51,242 bases of DNA from Bdellovibrionia bacterium (GTDB lineage Bacteria; Bdellovibrionota; Bdellovibrionia; Bdellovibrionales; JAGQZY01): the NCBI GenBank assembly GCA_030424665.1, contig JAUHWN010000012.1, forward strand, positions 1 through 51,242. The letters are read 5' to 3'. A program made the position numbers and the translations under genes. Positions within the stretch are counted from its first letter, which is position 1, and each line of letters opens with the position of its first letter. The notes under the pieces are model-generated. The model saw only the letters and a list, made by a program, of their open reading frames with translations, searched no databases and had not been told where the DNA came from. Positions 43,828 through 51,242 of this stretch are shown piece by piece.

Positions 43828-45092
43828 TGAAGATCGTTTTATATTTTTTAATTTTTAGTAGTTTGTTTTTGATCTCTTGTGCGAGAAGTCCTCTCAAGGA
43901 TCCTGTGCGTGCTTTGCGCCTTTCGGCTGAAAAGCTAAAATTTAGGGATGATCTCGATTTTAAGAGTCTTCACCAAGTTCTATCAGAAAACATTAGTCAC
44001 CTACGAATTCGACCTGAAGAGTTCATGCGATTTGGTCCCTATAAAATTACCCAAGCTCAGTACGCCGACGAGTTGGAAAATCTTTTAAAGGATCTACCCG
44101 CGGATGAAGAGCAGGCCAAGCAGTTAATTTTCTCGCGGATACAAACGAGTTTCGATGTTTTGGAAGTCTATGGCACTAAAGATTGGTCAGAGATTTTTAT
44201 GACGGCCTACTTTGAACCCATGATTCAGGGACGACGCAAGAAAACAGAGACGTTCTCAAGGCCCCTTTACAAAGCGCCCGAAGACCTTGTTACAATTGAT
44301 TATCAGGGCTTTCTTGAAATTTACCCCAAACTAAAGCCCGAGGGTGTACTGCTCACAGAGCAGAAGTCGGCACAATCTGTTTTGCGAGGTCGACTCACCA
44401 AAATGAACAATGGCCGGCCGTTGGTTGTTCCTTACTACGATCGCAAAGAAATTGATGTTGATAAGAAGTTAAAAGGGATGGGCCTTGAAATGGTCTATGT
44501 CGATCCCATTGATTCTTTTTTTCTGCAGATTCAAGGCTCAGGGGTGGTTCAGCTTGAGGACGGAAAACTTTTTCGAGTGGGTTACTCTTCACAAAATGGA
44601 CACCCCTATGTACCCATCGGAAAATTTCTTTTCGATATCATTCCTCGAGAAAAGATGAGCATGCAGGCCATCGAAGCCCATTTGCGCAGTCTTCCACCTG
44701 AAGCTGTGGATGAGCTACTTAATGAAAACCCAAGTTATGTTTTTTTCACGGAGCTGGAGGATCGATCAATAACGAGTTTTGGCTCGCCAACGGTTCCAGG
44801 AAGAACCGTTGCCACGGATCGAAGCTTTTTTCCAAAAGGGGCCCTGGCCTATCTGGTTCACGAAATGCCCGAGTTCACCACCGAAAGTGAAGAGCCCATC
44901 GCTTGGAACCCTTCGCACCGAATCGTTGTCGATCAAGACACTGGAGGAGCCATTCGCGGTCCTGGCCGTCTCGACCTTTACTTGGGACTTGGAGAAATGG
45001 CTCGGCGATCTGCCGGGGTCATGAAGCGCGATGCAAAACTCTACTACTTTTTCCCCAAATCCCTCATCCGCGCCACAGCGAAGACACCTTAG
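43824..45092 (+). CDS. mltA: Membrane-bound lytic murein transglycosylase A (MltA)
   Basis: Lipoprotein enzyme of 422 residues that cleaves peptidoglycan glycan to 1,6-anhydro-muropeptides. Lipobox LISC (Cys19). The MltA core is recognisable at MTAYFEPMIQGRRK, VDPIDSFFLQIQGSG and GYSSQNGHPY. The C-terminal 3D domain has VDQDTGGAIRGPGRLDLYLG, which includes the aspartates of the family's catalytic site, and is followed by YYFFP. It is longer than E. coli MltA (365), mainly in the N-terminal linker. It overlaps the SDR gene by ATGA. Confidence 0.94.
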   Translation: MMKIVLYFLIFSSLFLISCARSPLKDPVRALRLSAEKLKFRDDLDFKSLHQVLSENISHLRIRPEEFMRFGPYKITQAQYADELENLLKDLPADEEQAKQLIFSRIQTSFDVLEVYGTKDWSEIFMTAYFEPMIQGRRKKTETFSRPLYKAPEDLVTIDYQGFLEIYPKLKPEGVLLTEQKSAQSVLRGRLTKMNNGRPLVVPYYDRKEIDVDKKLKGMGLEMVYVDPIDSFFLQIQGSGVVQLEDGKLFRVGYSSQNGHPYVPIGKFLFDIIPREKMSMQAIEAHLRSLPPEAVDELLNENPSYVFFTELEDRSITSFGSPTVPGRTVATDRSFFPKGALAYLVHEMPEFTTESEEPIAWNPSHRIVVDQDTGGAIRGPGRLDLYLGLGEMARRSAGVMKRDAKLYYFFPKSLIRATAKTP

Positions 45093-45156
45093 GTGCCTGG
45101 TACCTTTTCGTACGGTAGTACGCTGCCAAAAGGGATTTGGTAGCTAAAGGAGGCTT

Positions 45157-48100
45157 CTACCAAATATTGGATTCGTGGTGGAGGATCGAGTCTCGATCGA
45201 TCGGGCCGTGTCGAGATGTCTCTAATAGGTAGCGGCTATTAAAATAATCTCTAGTCATTAAGCTTGTGTTAGGGAGAACAACGCTAAAAAGTTGTCCAGT
45301 ATTAAGAGCCTGTAGTACCTCTTCTGGGGTGTCGACTCCTAAGGACTGGCTCATTACCATTGAATAGCTTTGGTATTGTGTATTGTTTAAATAGAAAAAC
45401 CGGTTCAAAACAAACAGCTGTTCTTGGTCCCAAAAAGTTCCACGTCGATAGGTGCTTGCGTACTCCGATTGAGTCACGACCTCAAGGAGAGGTCGCTGGT
45501 CGACACTTGTCTTTGTTAACATTCCCGAAATGCGATCCAATCCACTTTCGAAACCTTGAACGTGTATTTTACCTCGCCAGTCGGGATCGAGGACAGCGTA
45601 AAAATTCCGCTCGTGATCTATGTAATCCAGAGTTTCGATGGGAAAGGAAGGAGCTATATTCGACTCGAAAAGAATCTCTCTAATAAATCGGTAGGCGGGT
45701 TCAAAGGAGGGGTTCGCTTGAATCCACTGCGGGAGATCATGGGACTTTTCTTCGATCATTCTTTCATAGGTCATTTGATTAAATTGACTGTCTTGTTGCA
45801 AACTTTCAAGCTCTTCGGCGCTAAAACCTTCCGCCTGAACCTGTTCCCAGACAACTTGTTGGATAATCGTTTCGATCGTCGTGTTCAAATCATCTTGAGG
45901 AGTTTCTAAATTCATTGCCGTGTGAAGTTCGTCTTGTCGAGCAGAGCTTAAGTTATTGCTCAAAATTTCTATAAGGTTGATATAGAGATAAGAAACTCTC
46001 TCGGTTCCGTCTGAATAGATGTGAAGCTCTTTATCTCCCCAAAATCCAAAGTGGTCATCGTAAAGGTAGGGGAGGACGGACTCTCTAATAGAGTAGAAGA
46101 GCATTAATAGATTCGGTGTTTCTAAAATTTCATCCCAAGAAGCTAAACTGATAATAGCGGCCATAGTTTGCGGCTTAAGCAAGACGGGTTGCCTTCGAAT
46201 GTCGATAAAGTCCTGTGCCTGTGTTGGGACCTCAACCCGAGGACAATTAATTACAATGCTTCCGACCCAGGTAGGACCCGAGTGTCGTTGGCAATAGTCT
46301 CCGAAATCCACCTGCGGGAGGTTGACCTCCGGACCTAGAAACTCCATATCACTACTTGATAGGAAGTTGGTTCTATCTCCCCAAACTTCAGTGAGTCCAA
46401 ATGGAGCGAATCGAGATTTTTCACTCTCAGAAAGTTCGGTCGTAAAAAAGAACCTTTTATTGCGCAAGAAGTATTCGTAGAGAGCGGTATTAAGAGAAAG
46501 TTTTAATGAAATTTCTCGCTCAGAGTTTGGATTCGATTGTTGGTAGTGAAGGTAGAGTTGATTTATTTGCTCGACAAATTCAATAACGAGTCTAAATCGT
46601 TTCACAAACTTTTGTAGCCGCTCCTCATCCAGTTGATCGATGGAACTAATACTCTGTTTAAGTTTGGGATAAGCCTTGTCGAAAAATTGGTTGTAACTAG
46701 CAATCAGTTGATTGCGTAAACTGATGAGCGGGAACCCTCTTTGCGCAAAAAATTCCATATTGGAGCCACCAACGTAGGCGTTGAGCCAATGGTTTTCATC
46801 GCGAATGGACTCTTGGTTTTCTTTCCAGCTGTTAAACCATTCGGCATAGTCGTCAAGAAAGAGGGTGAACTCCGCATCAGAGAAGACGAGTTCATAAATT
46901 GAGTTAGAGGTTTCAAGAGCCTGTTTGACTCGGAGACTGGCTTCTTTAAGTTTTGAAAACTGAGAGTCGGAACGGGCGATGAGATTTTCGTACTGCTCGA
47001 TAATTGGTCGATTTCGGAAAAGGTGAGCCTCTTCTTCATTGAAAGTGATTGCGTATACAGTTGTGGAGCTTCCATTCGTACCAGGAACCTCCACTTTCAT
47101 GGGGGTAAATTGAAACCGGGAATCAAAAGCGTGATCGTAGGATTCGGCTTCTTCATGGCTCATAAATTCGAGGGGATGAAGTAAAAAATTGGCTGCATTT
47201 CGTGATGGAGCGGCTCCAGTGAGTCTTCGGATTAAGCTAAAGGTTGCATAGTTATCGTATGAGTTGAGAGGAGCTTCACCAGCAAGTAGTAATCTGTAAT
47301 CATGAAGTTCTTCTGCCAGCATCGCGTCTGTCACTCGATTCAAAATATCTTCATTGAGTCCAAAGTGAATAGGGCTATTAGTCCCTACGTGTTGAGAAGG
47401 CCCTTGGCCACCGTCTTCGGTTGTTCTGTATTCTGCATCAAGGAGGCCCAGGTTGTTTGTCGAAAAGGGAGTCTCCCCGGGAGAGCTTTCAGAAGCACCT
47501 ACAAAATTCCAAGCAAAGACATCGATTCTGGTGTTGAGAAGAGCTTGATAGAGCGGGTCCTCAATAGAGCGCTCCGCGAGGTTTTCAATGTCGACTGAGT
47601 TAAATTCGGAATTGCGAGACTCAAAACCAAGAATGTAATCGCTAGGCGCGAGTAAACTGACTTCTATTTCATCGTAGGAACTTAGAAAGCCGTGGGCGTG
47701 TAATAATAAGAGTTTTTCATAACCGCTGCGTGAAATTACAATTGATTGCAGGCCGGGGGTGATTTCATTGCTGAGTAAATTAATAGTTCGATCTCCAGCT
47801 CGATCGACTAATACAGGCTGAACATGATTGGTAAAGACTTCGACTCCGAACTCCATAGAATCGGGAAGAATTAAATTAAGGTCCTGATAAAGTGAAAAAA
47901 TAATAGCTGAATTAGCCACACAGTTGGCTGCTTCACCATTGAAGTAGTTGGCAATCGAGGCTCTCCCCCGGCCATAGTTTGTGAGACCGTGCCTCAGAAT
48001 CGCCGTCCGCAGTTGATTGAGAGTTTCAAGGAGTTCTTCGCTTGTGAGACCACTGAGATCATTCTTTTGTTCACGAGTGTCTACGAGAGTCTTAAGCGAT

Positions 48101-48738
48101 GTCATTAGATCATTATAGCTCTCCAAAGCTCGGTCGATGCTGGAGAGGGGAATTCCCAGTCCCATTTTTTGTGACTCAAGGGACTCCCATAAAATAACTT
48201 CGGAACCGAGAAGCCCATCCTCTTTCTTTTGCTCGACGAGAGCCTGCAAAACATAGGGTCTTAGGGTCCGGTAACTATCGACTTGAGATTTAAGTTCCTC
48301 ACAAGAGGGAAGGTCGTCTGCCGTCTTAGCCGAGAAAGAGTGAAATTTTCGTCCATTCTCTTCAAAAGTAAAATAGATTTGGAGTTTATCTTGGTGTTTT
48401 CTCAATGCAAAATCATAACTTTCTTGTAAGACGATCAAGCCAAGAGCGGTAAATGTGAGCTTGTCTTTTGGGGTCAGTTGATAGTTTTTCGCGGTAAGTG
48501 CTTCAAGTTCTTCTGGCGAGAGGTCCCGGCTGAGAAAATCCACGTCATTGTCATTGCCCAAGGTAACCAAGCTTCTACCAGCTCGAAAAAGCCCCTGGAA
48601 GAACCGGTCCGCATGACCTTCGAGGGTCGACGGATTTTCGTTGTAATAAAGCTGGCAAGTCTCTAAACACTGGGCCCAATTTGGAAAAATCAGGAGCCCA
48701 ATACAAAGGAGCAAGCCCTTAAAGAACTTTGATTCCAT
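45157..48738 (-). CDS. Giant secreted protein with transglutaminase-like core, unknown
   Basis: A 1193-residue exported protein with signal peptide (about 1-24). Residues 260-325 resemble a transglutaminase-like cysteine-protease core: NGEAANCVANSAII (Cys273), then EVFTNHVQPVLVDRAGD with His305 and Asp312 or Asp316, in the order Cys-His-Asp. The remaining 850 residues are mostly helical and charged with no domain I recognise; a cysteine pair occurs near residue 820. In this fold, enzymes hydrolyse or cross-link amides. No membrane segment or barrel end is seen, so it is periplasmic or secreted. A weak AGG lies upstream of the ATG. The fold call is inference. Confidence 0.8.
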   Translation of the reverse strand: MESKFFKGLLLCIGLLIFPNWAQCLETCQLYYNENPSTLEGHADRFFQGLFRAGRSLVTLGNDNDVDFLSRDLSPEELEALTAKNYQLTPKDKLTFTALGLIVLQESYDFALRKHQDKLQIYFTFEENGRKFHSFSAKTADDLPSCEELKSQVDSYRTLRPYVLQALVEQKKEDGLLGSEVILWESLESQKMGLGIPLSSIDRALESYNDLMTSLKTLVDTREQKNDLSGLTSEELLETLNQLRTAILRHGLTNYGRGRASIANYFNGEAANCVANSAIIFSLYQDLNLILPDSMEFGVEVFTNHVQPVLVDRAGDRTINLLSNEITPGLQSIVISRSGYEKLLLLHAHGFLSSYDEIEVSLLAPSDYILGFESRNSEFNSVDIENLAERSIEDPLYQALLNTRIDVFAWNFVGASESSPGETPFSTNNLGLLDAEYRTTEDGGQGPSQHVGTNSPIHFGLNEDILNRVTDAMLAEELHDYRLLLAGEAPLNSYDNYATFSLIRRLTGAAPSRNAANFLLHPLEFMSHEEAESYDHAFDSRFQFTPMKVEVPGTNGSSTTVYAITFNEEEAHLFRNRPIIEQYENLIARSDSQFSKLKEASLRVKQALETSNSIYELVFSDAEFTLFLDDYAEWFNSWKENQESIRDENHWLNAYVGGSNMEFFAQRGFPLISLRNQLIASYNQFFDKAYPKLKQSISSIDQLDEERLQKFVKRFRLVIEFVEQINQLYLHYQQSNPNSEREISLKLSLNTALYEYFLRNKRFFFTTELSESEKSRFAPFGLTEVWGDRTNFLSSSDMEFLGPEVNLPQVDFGDYCQRHSGPTWVGSIVINCPRVEVPTQAQDFIDIRRQPVLLKPQTMAAIISLASWDEILETPNLLMLFYSIRESVLPYLYDDHFGFWGDKELHIYSDGTERVSYLYINLIEILSNNLSSARQDELHTAMNLETPQDDLNTTIETIIQQVVWEQVQAEGFSAEELESLQQDSQFNQMTYERMIEEKSHDLPQWIQANPSFEPAYRFIREILFESNIAPSFPIETLDYIDHERNFYAVLDPDWRGKIHVQGFESGLDRISGMLTKTSVDQRPLLEVVTQSEYASTYRRGTFWDQEQLFVLNRFFYLNNTQYQSYSMVMSQSLGVDTPEEVLQALNTGQLFSVVLPNTSLMTRDYFNSRYLLETSRHGPIDRDSILHHESNIW

Positions 48739-48800
48739 TGACCTAGTACATTGCGTTTTTAGTGCCAGATTTCATGGATTTAGGAGTTTGCCGGAGTTTA

Positions 48801-48840
48801 AAAAAAGAAACTTCTTTCACCAAAAGAAGTTTCTTTTTTT
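48801..48840 (-). terminator. Rho-independent terminator of the lipocalin gene
   Basis: Long AT-rich stem: A-run then GAAACTTCTTT / AAAGAAGTTTC then a T-run, four- to five-base loop. It lies 35 bp past the lipocalin stop codon and is symmetric, so it also can act on the + strand. Confidence 0.88.
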
Positions 48841-48874
48841 AGTACCGCTTCGCGAGCAAAGAAAAGTTTGGACC

Positions 48875-49471
48875 CTATAGGTTGTTTTGAATGGGAATGA
48901 GTCGGCTCGAATCAAAACCCAAATCTTCGAAACGGTCGAGAAGTTCTTTGATTTTTGACTCTGGTAAATTGTTTTCGCGAACGAGGATCCAAGCGTAGTT
49001 ACGATCTTTTGAACCCACCATGGCCCATGAATAAAGGTCGTCATCATTCTTGGGACCAAGACCGATCACGTTATAGTCCCCAGTGAATAACCACTTTATC
49101 CATGGAATTGGAACAAAAGTCACCTTGAGTTCGGCATTGGTAGAAGTGTTAGCAATCTTTGCCTCTCCAAGTCCAGAGTCGCGAATGATTTCACCCGTCT
49201 CGCGGTTCTTTCGATCGCAGGTATTGGTCACAGATATTTTACCGTTTTCTTTAAAAGCGTATTCAGCAGTGGTGTTGAAGCAAGGATCCAGGTCACCATC
49301 TTTTTCATCCTGGAAAAAATTTGGAATTCGGTAAATCTCCTTCCACAAACCGAGGTAGGCGTCCAATTCAACTTTATCCACGGTCTTTAAGGGCATTTTT
49401 TGGCCAGAAGCAAAGGCATTAGATTGAAATGAAAGAAGTAAAACGAGTAGAGAAAGGCTAAGTGGCTTCAT
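48875..49471 (-). CDS. blc: Blc-like lipocalin, secreted
   Basis: Periplasmic or secreted lipid-binding protein of 198 residues. The signal peptide is MKPLSLSLLVLLLSFQSNA, without a lipobox, whereas E. coli Blc is a lipoprotein. The lipocalin signature DAYLGLWKEIYRIPNFFQ (first strand with the conserved G-x-W) is clear, followed by GDYNVIGLGPKND and WAMVGSKDRNYAWILVREN, typical of Blc. Two cysteines may form the usual disulfide. Lipocalins of this class bind fatty acids or lysophospholipids. GGAGG precedes the ATG at 49471; the frame continues to 49621 without a start site. Confidence 0.93.
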   Translation of the reverse strand: MKPLSLSLLVLLLSFQSNAFASGQKMPLKTVDKVELDAYLGLWKEIYRIPNFFQDEKDGDLDPCFNTTAEYAFKENGKISVTNTCDRKNRETGEIIRDSGLGEAKIANTSTNAELKVTFVPIPWIKWLFTGDYNVIGLGPKNDDDLYSWAMVGSKDRNYAWILVRENNLPESKIKELLDRFEDLGFDSSRLIPIQNNL

Positions 49472-49795
49472 TGGAACCTCCTTTTGATTCTTGAAAGATA
49501 TCCCACTAAAAAGGGGTGAGTTCAAGTATTTTTGAACAGCTGGAAGGGGTTTTAGAGATAAGAAATTTCGTTCCCGGAAAGGGTCTACAGTGGCGGCTTT
49601 AGGCCTAATAAGCAGAGTCATCCAGATTTCATAAATTACAGTAGATACTAAAAAAAGCTATCAACACGTCTTGTTATTGAGGGACTTAGGCCCAAATTTT
49701 AAGCATTTCCAGGGCCTGGGTCCGGCTGGCTGATTCGCATTTGTCAGGATTCTATTAGGATAGTTCTGGGGACAAATTTATTCAGAGGGGATATT
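49472..49795. other. Divergent intergenic region, lipocalin / metallopeptidase
   Basis: A 324 bp gap with no gene I can support. It must hold both promoters and contains a 12-bp RNA-type stem (49682-49723) 72 bases before the metallopeptidase start. Confidence 0.5.
49682..49723 (+). repeat. 12-bp stem-loop in the metallopeptidase leader
   Basis: GGACTTAGGCCC and GGGCCTGGGTCC pair over 12 positions with two G-U wobbles, around an 18-base AU-rich loop. The wobbles favour function as RNA on the + strand over a DNA operator. No T-run follows, so it is not a terminator. Confidence 0.5.
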
Positions 49796-50794
49796 ATGAA
49801 CAAATTGTTTGCGTTGCTAGGATTGCTTAGCGCATTTGTAGCCTTCACTTTTACGGATCACAATCACGAACTTTGCCAGGGATTCTTACCTGAAAACGAT
49901 CTTTACATCTCGGAATTTCAATTAACAGCAGGCGGACTTGATCAAGATGAGTTTGATGATGTTCTCGATCTCGTTCAGGACGTTTACGGCCCTGAAATCG
50001 CTGCTGACGGTGATACATTAGTTATTAATAGAAGATGGTCAGATGGAGTTGTTAACGCTTCGGCCATTCGCAGGGGAACACAAGTCATCATTAATATGTA
50101 TGGTGGTTTAGCTCGTCACCCTGAAGTGACCCGCGATGGATTCACTCTTGTGGCTTGCCATGAGCTTGGCCATCACCTTGCTGGTGCTCCTAAAATTTCA
50201 AGCACCTGGCAGCCCTCATCATGGGCGTCAAACGAAGGACAATCCGATTACTACGCGACACTTAAGTGTTTTAGAAAACTATTCGATGCCGCTGACAATA
50301 CTGAGTGGCTTGCGAAGAACGATGTCGATTCAACAGTAGAATTTGAGTGTGATCTTCAGTGGCAAGATCGCGATGATCAAGTTGCTTGTTATCGAGGAGC
50401 CATGGCGGCCCTTTCTGTAGGAAAGATGTTCCAAAAGCTTCGAGGAGACCGAAACCCTCCTGAGTATAACACTCCTGATACGATTCAAGTGAGTTCTACA
50501 GATGATCGCCATCCAGATACGCAATGTCGATTAGATTCTTACTATCAAGGTGCACTTTGCACTCAGGATGTAGGTGTCGAGCTCTCAGACTCTGATTACT
50601 CTGAGGGAACGTGTACAAGAGCTGATGGTCATGTTCGTGGGGTTCGTCCACTTTGTTGGTTCAAACCGCCTGAGGCTAAAGATAAAGAAGAAGAGCCTCG
50701 CAAGCCTTGGTGGAAGCGTTGGTGGCCATTCCAAGACCAAATTGTTATCAATGCTGAAATCAACCCACAAGTTGAAGATGGTCCTTACTGGTAA
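49796..50794 (+). CDS. Secreted zinc metallopeptidase (HExxH)
   Basis: Exported 332-residue protein with a signal peptide (about 1-19). The zinc motif ACHELGHHLAG gives His122, Glu123 and His126, and ASNEGQSDYYA provides Glu147 as the likely third ligand, an M48-like gluzincin spacing. Several cysteines (27, 121 and at least six more) suggest disulfides in the periplasm or outside. The last 45 residues are basic and Trp-rich (KPWWKRWWPF), a surface that could touch membranes. I cannot assign a family. GAGGGG precedes the ATG, and a strong terminator follows. Confidence 0.82.
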   Translation: MNKLFALLGLLSAFVAFTFTDHNHELCQGFLPENDLYISEFQLTAGGLDQDEFDDVLDLVQDVYGPEIAADGDTLVINRRWSDGVVNASAIRRGTQVIINMYGGLARHPEVTRDGFTLVACHELGHHLAGAPKISSTWQPSSWASNEGQSDYYATLKCFRKLFDAADNTEWLAKNDVDSTVEFECDLQWQDRDDQVACYRGAMAALSVGKMFQKLRGDRNPPEYNTPDTIQVSSTDDRHPDTQCRLDSYYQGALCTQDVGVELSDSDYSEGTCTRADGHVRGVRPLCWFKPPEAKDKEEEPRKPWWKRWWPFQDQIVINAEINPQVEDGPYW

Positions 50795-50834
50795 GTTGTC
50801 CCAAAGCCTCAGCTCAAGCCTGAGGGAATAGAAT

Positions 50835-50868
50835 AAAAAAAAGGAATCCGAGAGGATTCCTTTTTTTT
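50835..50868. terminator. Bidirectional rho-independent terminator
   Basis: Stem GGAATCC / GGATTCC with a GAGA loop, eight or so A before it and eight T after it. It serves the metallopeptidase (+) and the converging aminopeptidase (-). Confidence 0.93.
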
Positions 50869-50905
50869 ATTTAATACGAGAACGCTCCTAAAAGGAAGCT
50901 TCCGT

Positions 50906-51242
50906 CTAGAAGCCACCGTAGTGGAGAATGTAGGCGATACCGACTTTGGCGAAGGCCGTAGCTTGGTTCCAAGCGTTGAGGCGATCAAACAAATCATCCG
51001 AAGTGTGAATAGCTCTGTTTGTGTTTCTCGGTGGTTCAAAGGGAAAGGCCGCTGGATAACCCTGGCGATTCCATGAAGCATGGTCACTAGAACCGAAATA
51101 GAGAGGAGCTGTTCCCCAAGGGACTCCGACATAGCGATCAACGAGTTCACCAAGTTGGCCCGTCAATTGGCTGTCTGTTTTGTTTGAAACAAACCAAATT
51201 TTATCACTCTGGATTCCAGAGTAGGCTGTCATATCGTGTTGG
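50906..51242 (-). CDS. M28-family zinc aminopeptidase, C-terminal part
   Basis: Only the last 112 residues are in the window; the frame is open past the right edge (the residues just inside the edge read QHDMTAYSG). The core motif SSDHASWNRQGYPAAFPFEP carries the family's D-H pair, and NRAIHTSDD holds the final zinc histidine, matching Vibrio-type leucyl aminopeptidases (M28). The short end (VGIAYILHYGGF) closes the domain without a further C-terminal domain. Exported in relatives, but the N-terminus is not seen here. It converges with the metallopeptidase gene across a shared terminator. Confidence 0.9.
   Translation of the reverse strand, partial: QHDMTAYSGIQSDKIWFVSNKTDSQLTGQLGELVDRYVGVPWGTAPLYFGSSDHASWNRQGYPAAFPFEPPRNTNRAIHTSDDLFDRLNAWNQATAFAKVGIAYILHYGGF

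Noticed and set aside
45109-45122. Small hairpin CGTAC-GGTA-GTACG after mltA
   Set aside because: Only five base pairs and no T-run, so not a convincing terminator or operator.
1-51242. CRISPR arrays, insertion sequences, prophage or integrons
   Set aside because: No regular short repeats, transposase, integrase or phage genes were found on either strand.

Overview
The window is ordinary, densely packed bacterial chromosome from a diderm (Gram-negative) organism of moderate GC. I count 44 protein genes. There is no rRNA, tRNA, CRISPR array, insertion sequence or prophage that I can see. Many products are exported: at least eight have a lipobox, several have a plain signal peptide, and two look like outer-membrane beta-barrels. 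Together with small orphan secreted proteins and a large stock of murein- and peptide-degrading enzymes, this suggests a relative of Bdellovibrionota (Bdellovibrio-like bacteria). That placement is an inference from gene style; no phylogenetic marker is present.

Layout. 1-10300: a partial UMF1-type MFS transporter, a pyroglutamyl-peptidase-like enzyme, an FKBP lipoprotein, a 2Fe-2S ferredoxin, a LysM plus beta-barrel protein, a lytic transglycosylase coupled to a small basic secreted protein, SelO, and a lipoprotein with a possibly dead papain-like fold. 10440-17812: a long MurQ/GCKR-like SIS protein, a three-gene operon ending in a zinc-peptidase lipoprotein, a triple-PAS histidine kinase with an ATP-grasp enzyme, and an RluA-type pseudouridine synthase. 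17897-20974: an envelope cluster (acidic/basic secreted protein, BamA-like barrel, DUF3299 protein, cupredoxin-like lipoprotein). 21389-23835: a fatty-acid desaturase with a coiled-coil tail and a protein joining a winged-helix-like region to an FHA-like region.

23840-28760: a 3-hydroxybutyrate operon (dehydrogenase, patatin, GntP-type permease) with a clean palindrome upstream, then OxyR divergent from a DoxX protein. 28762-36021: DUF938 methyltransferase, an orphan secreted protein, NhaC-type antiporter, PIG-L deacetylase, a membrane protein and a PA14-like lipoprotein. 36177-45092: an SLC12-like cotransporter, a penicillin-acylase-like lipoprotein, a GYF/Ig-like protein, a stand-alone LuxR-type regulator, an SDR and MltA. 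45157-51242: a 1193-residue secreted protein with a transglutaminase-like triad, a Blc-type lipocalin, a secreted zinc peptidase and the end of an M28 aminopeptidase.

The common themes are envelope building and turnover (SLT, MltA, LysM, MurQ-like, BamA-like), peptide scavenging (Pcp-like, M28, two HExxH proteins), storage-carbon and fatty-acid use, and redox defence (OxyR, SelO). No single cassette is clearly a new system. The best leads are the HTH-FHA protein, the GYF-linker-Ig protein and the nearby LuxR protein with a Q/N/G-rich tail, the inverted-OmpA-like LysM barrel, the 1193-residue protein, and the palindrome upstream of the 3-hydroxybutyrate operon.
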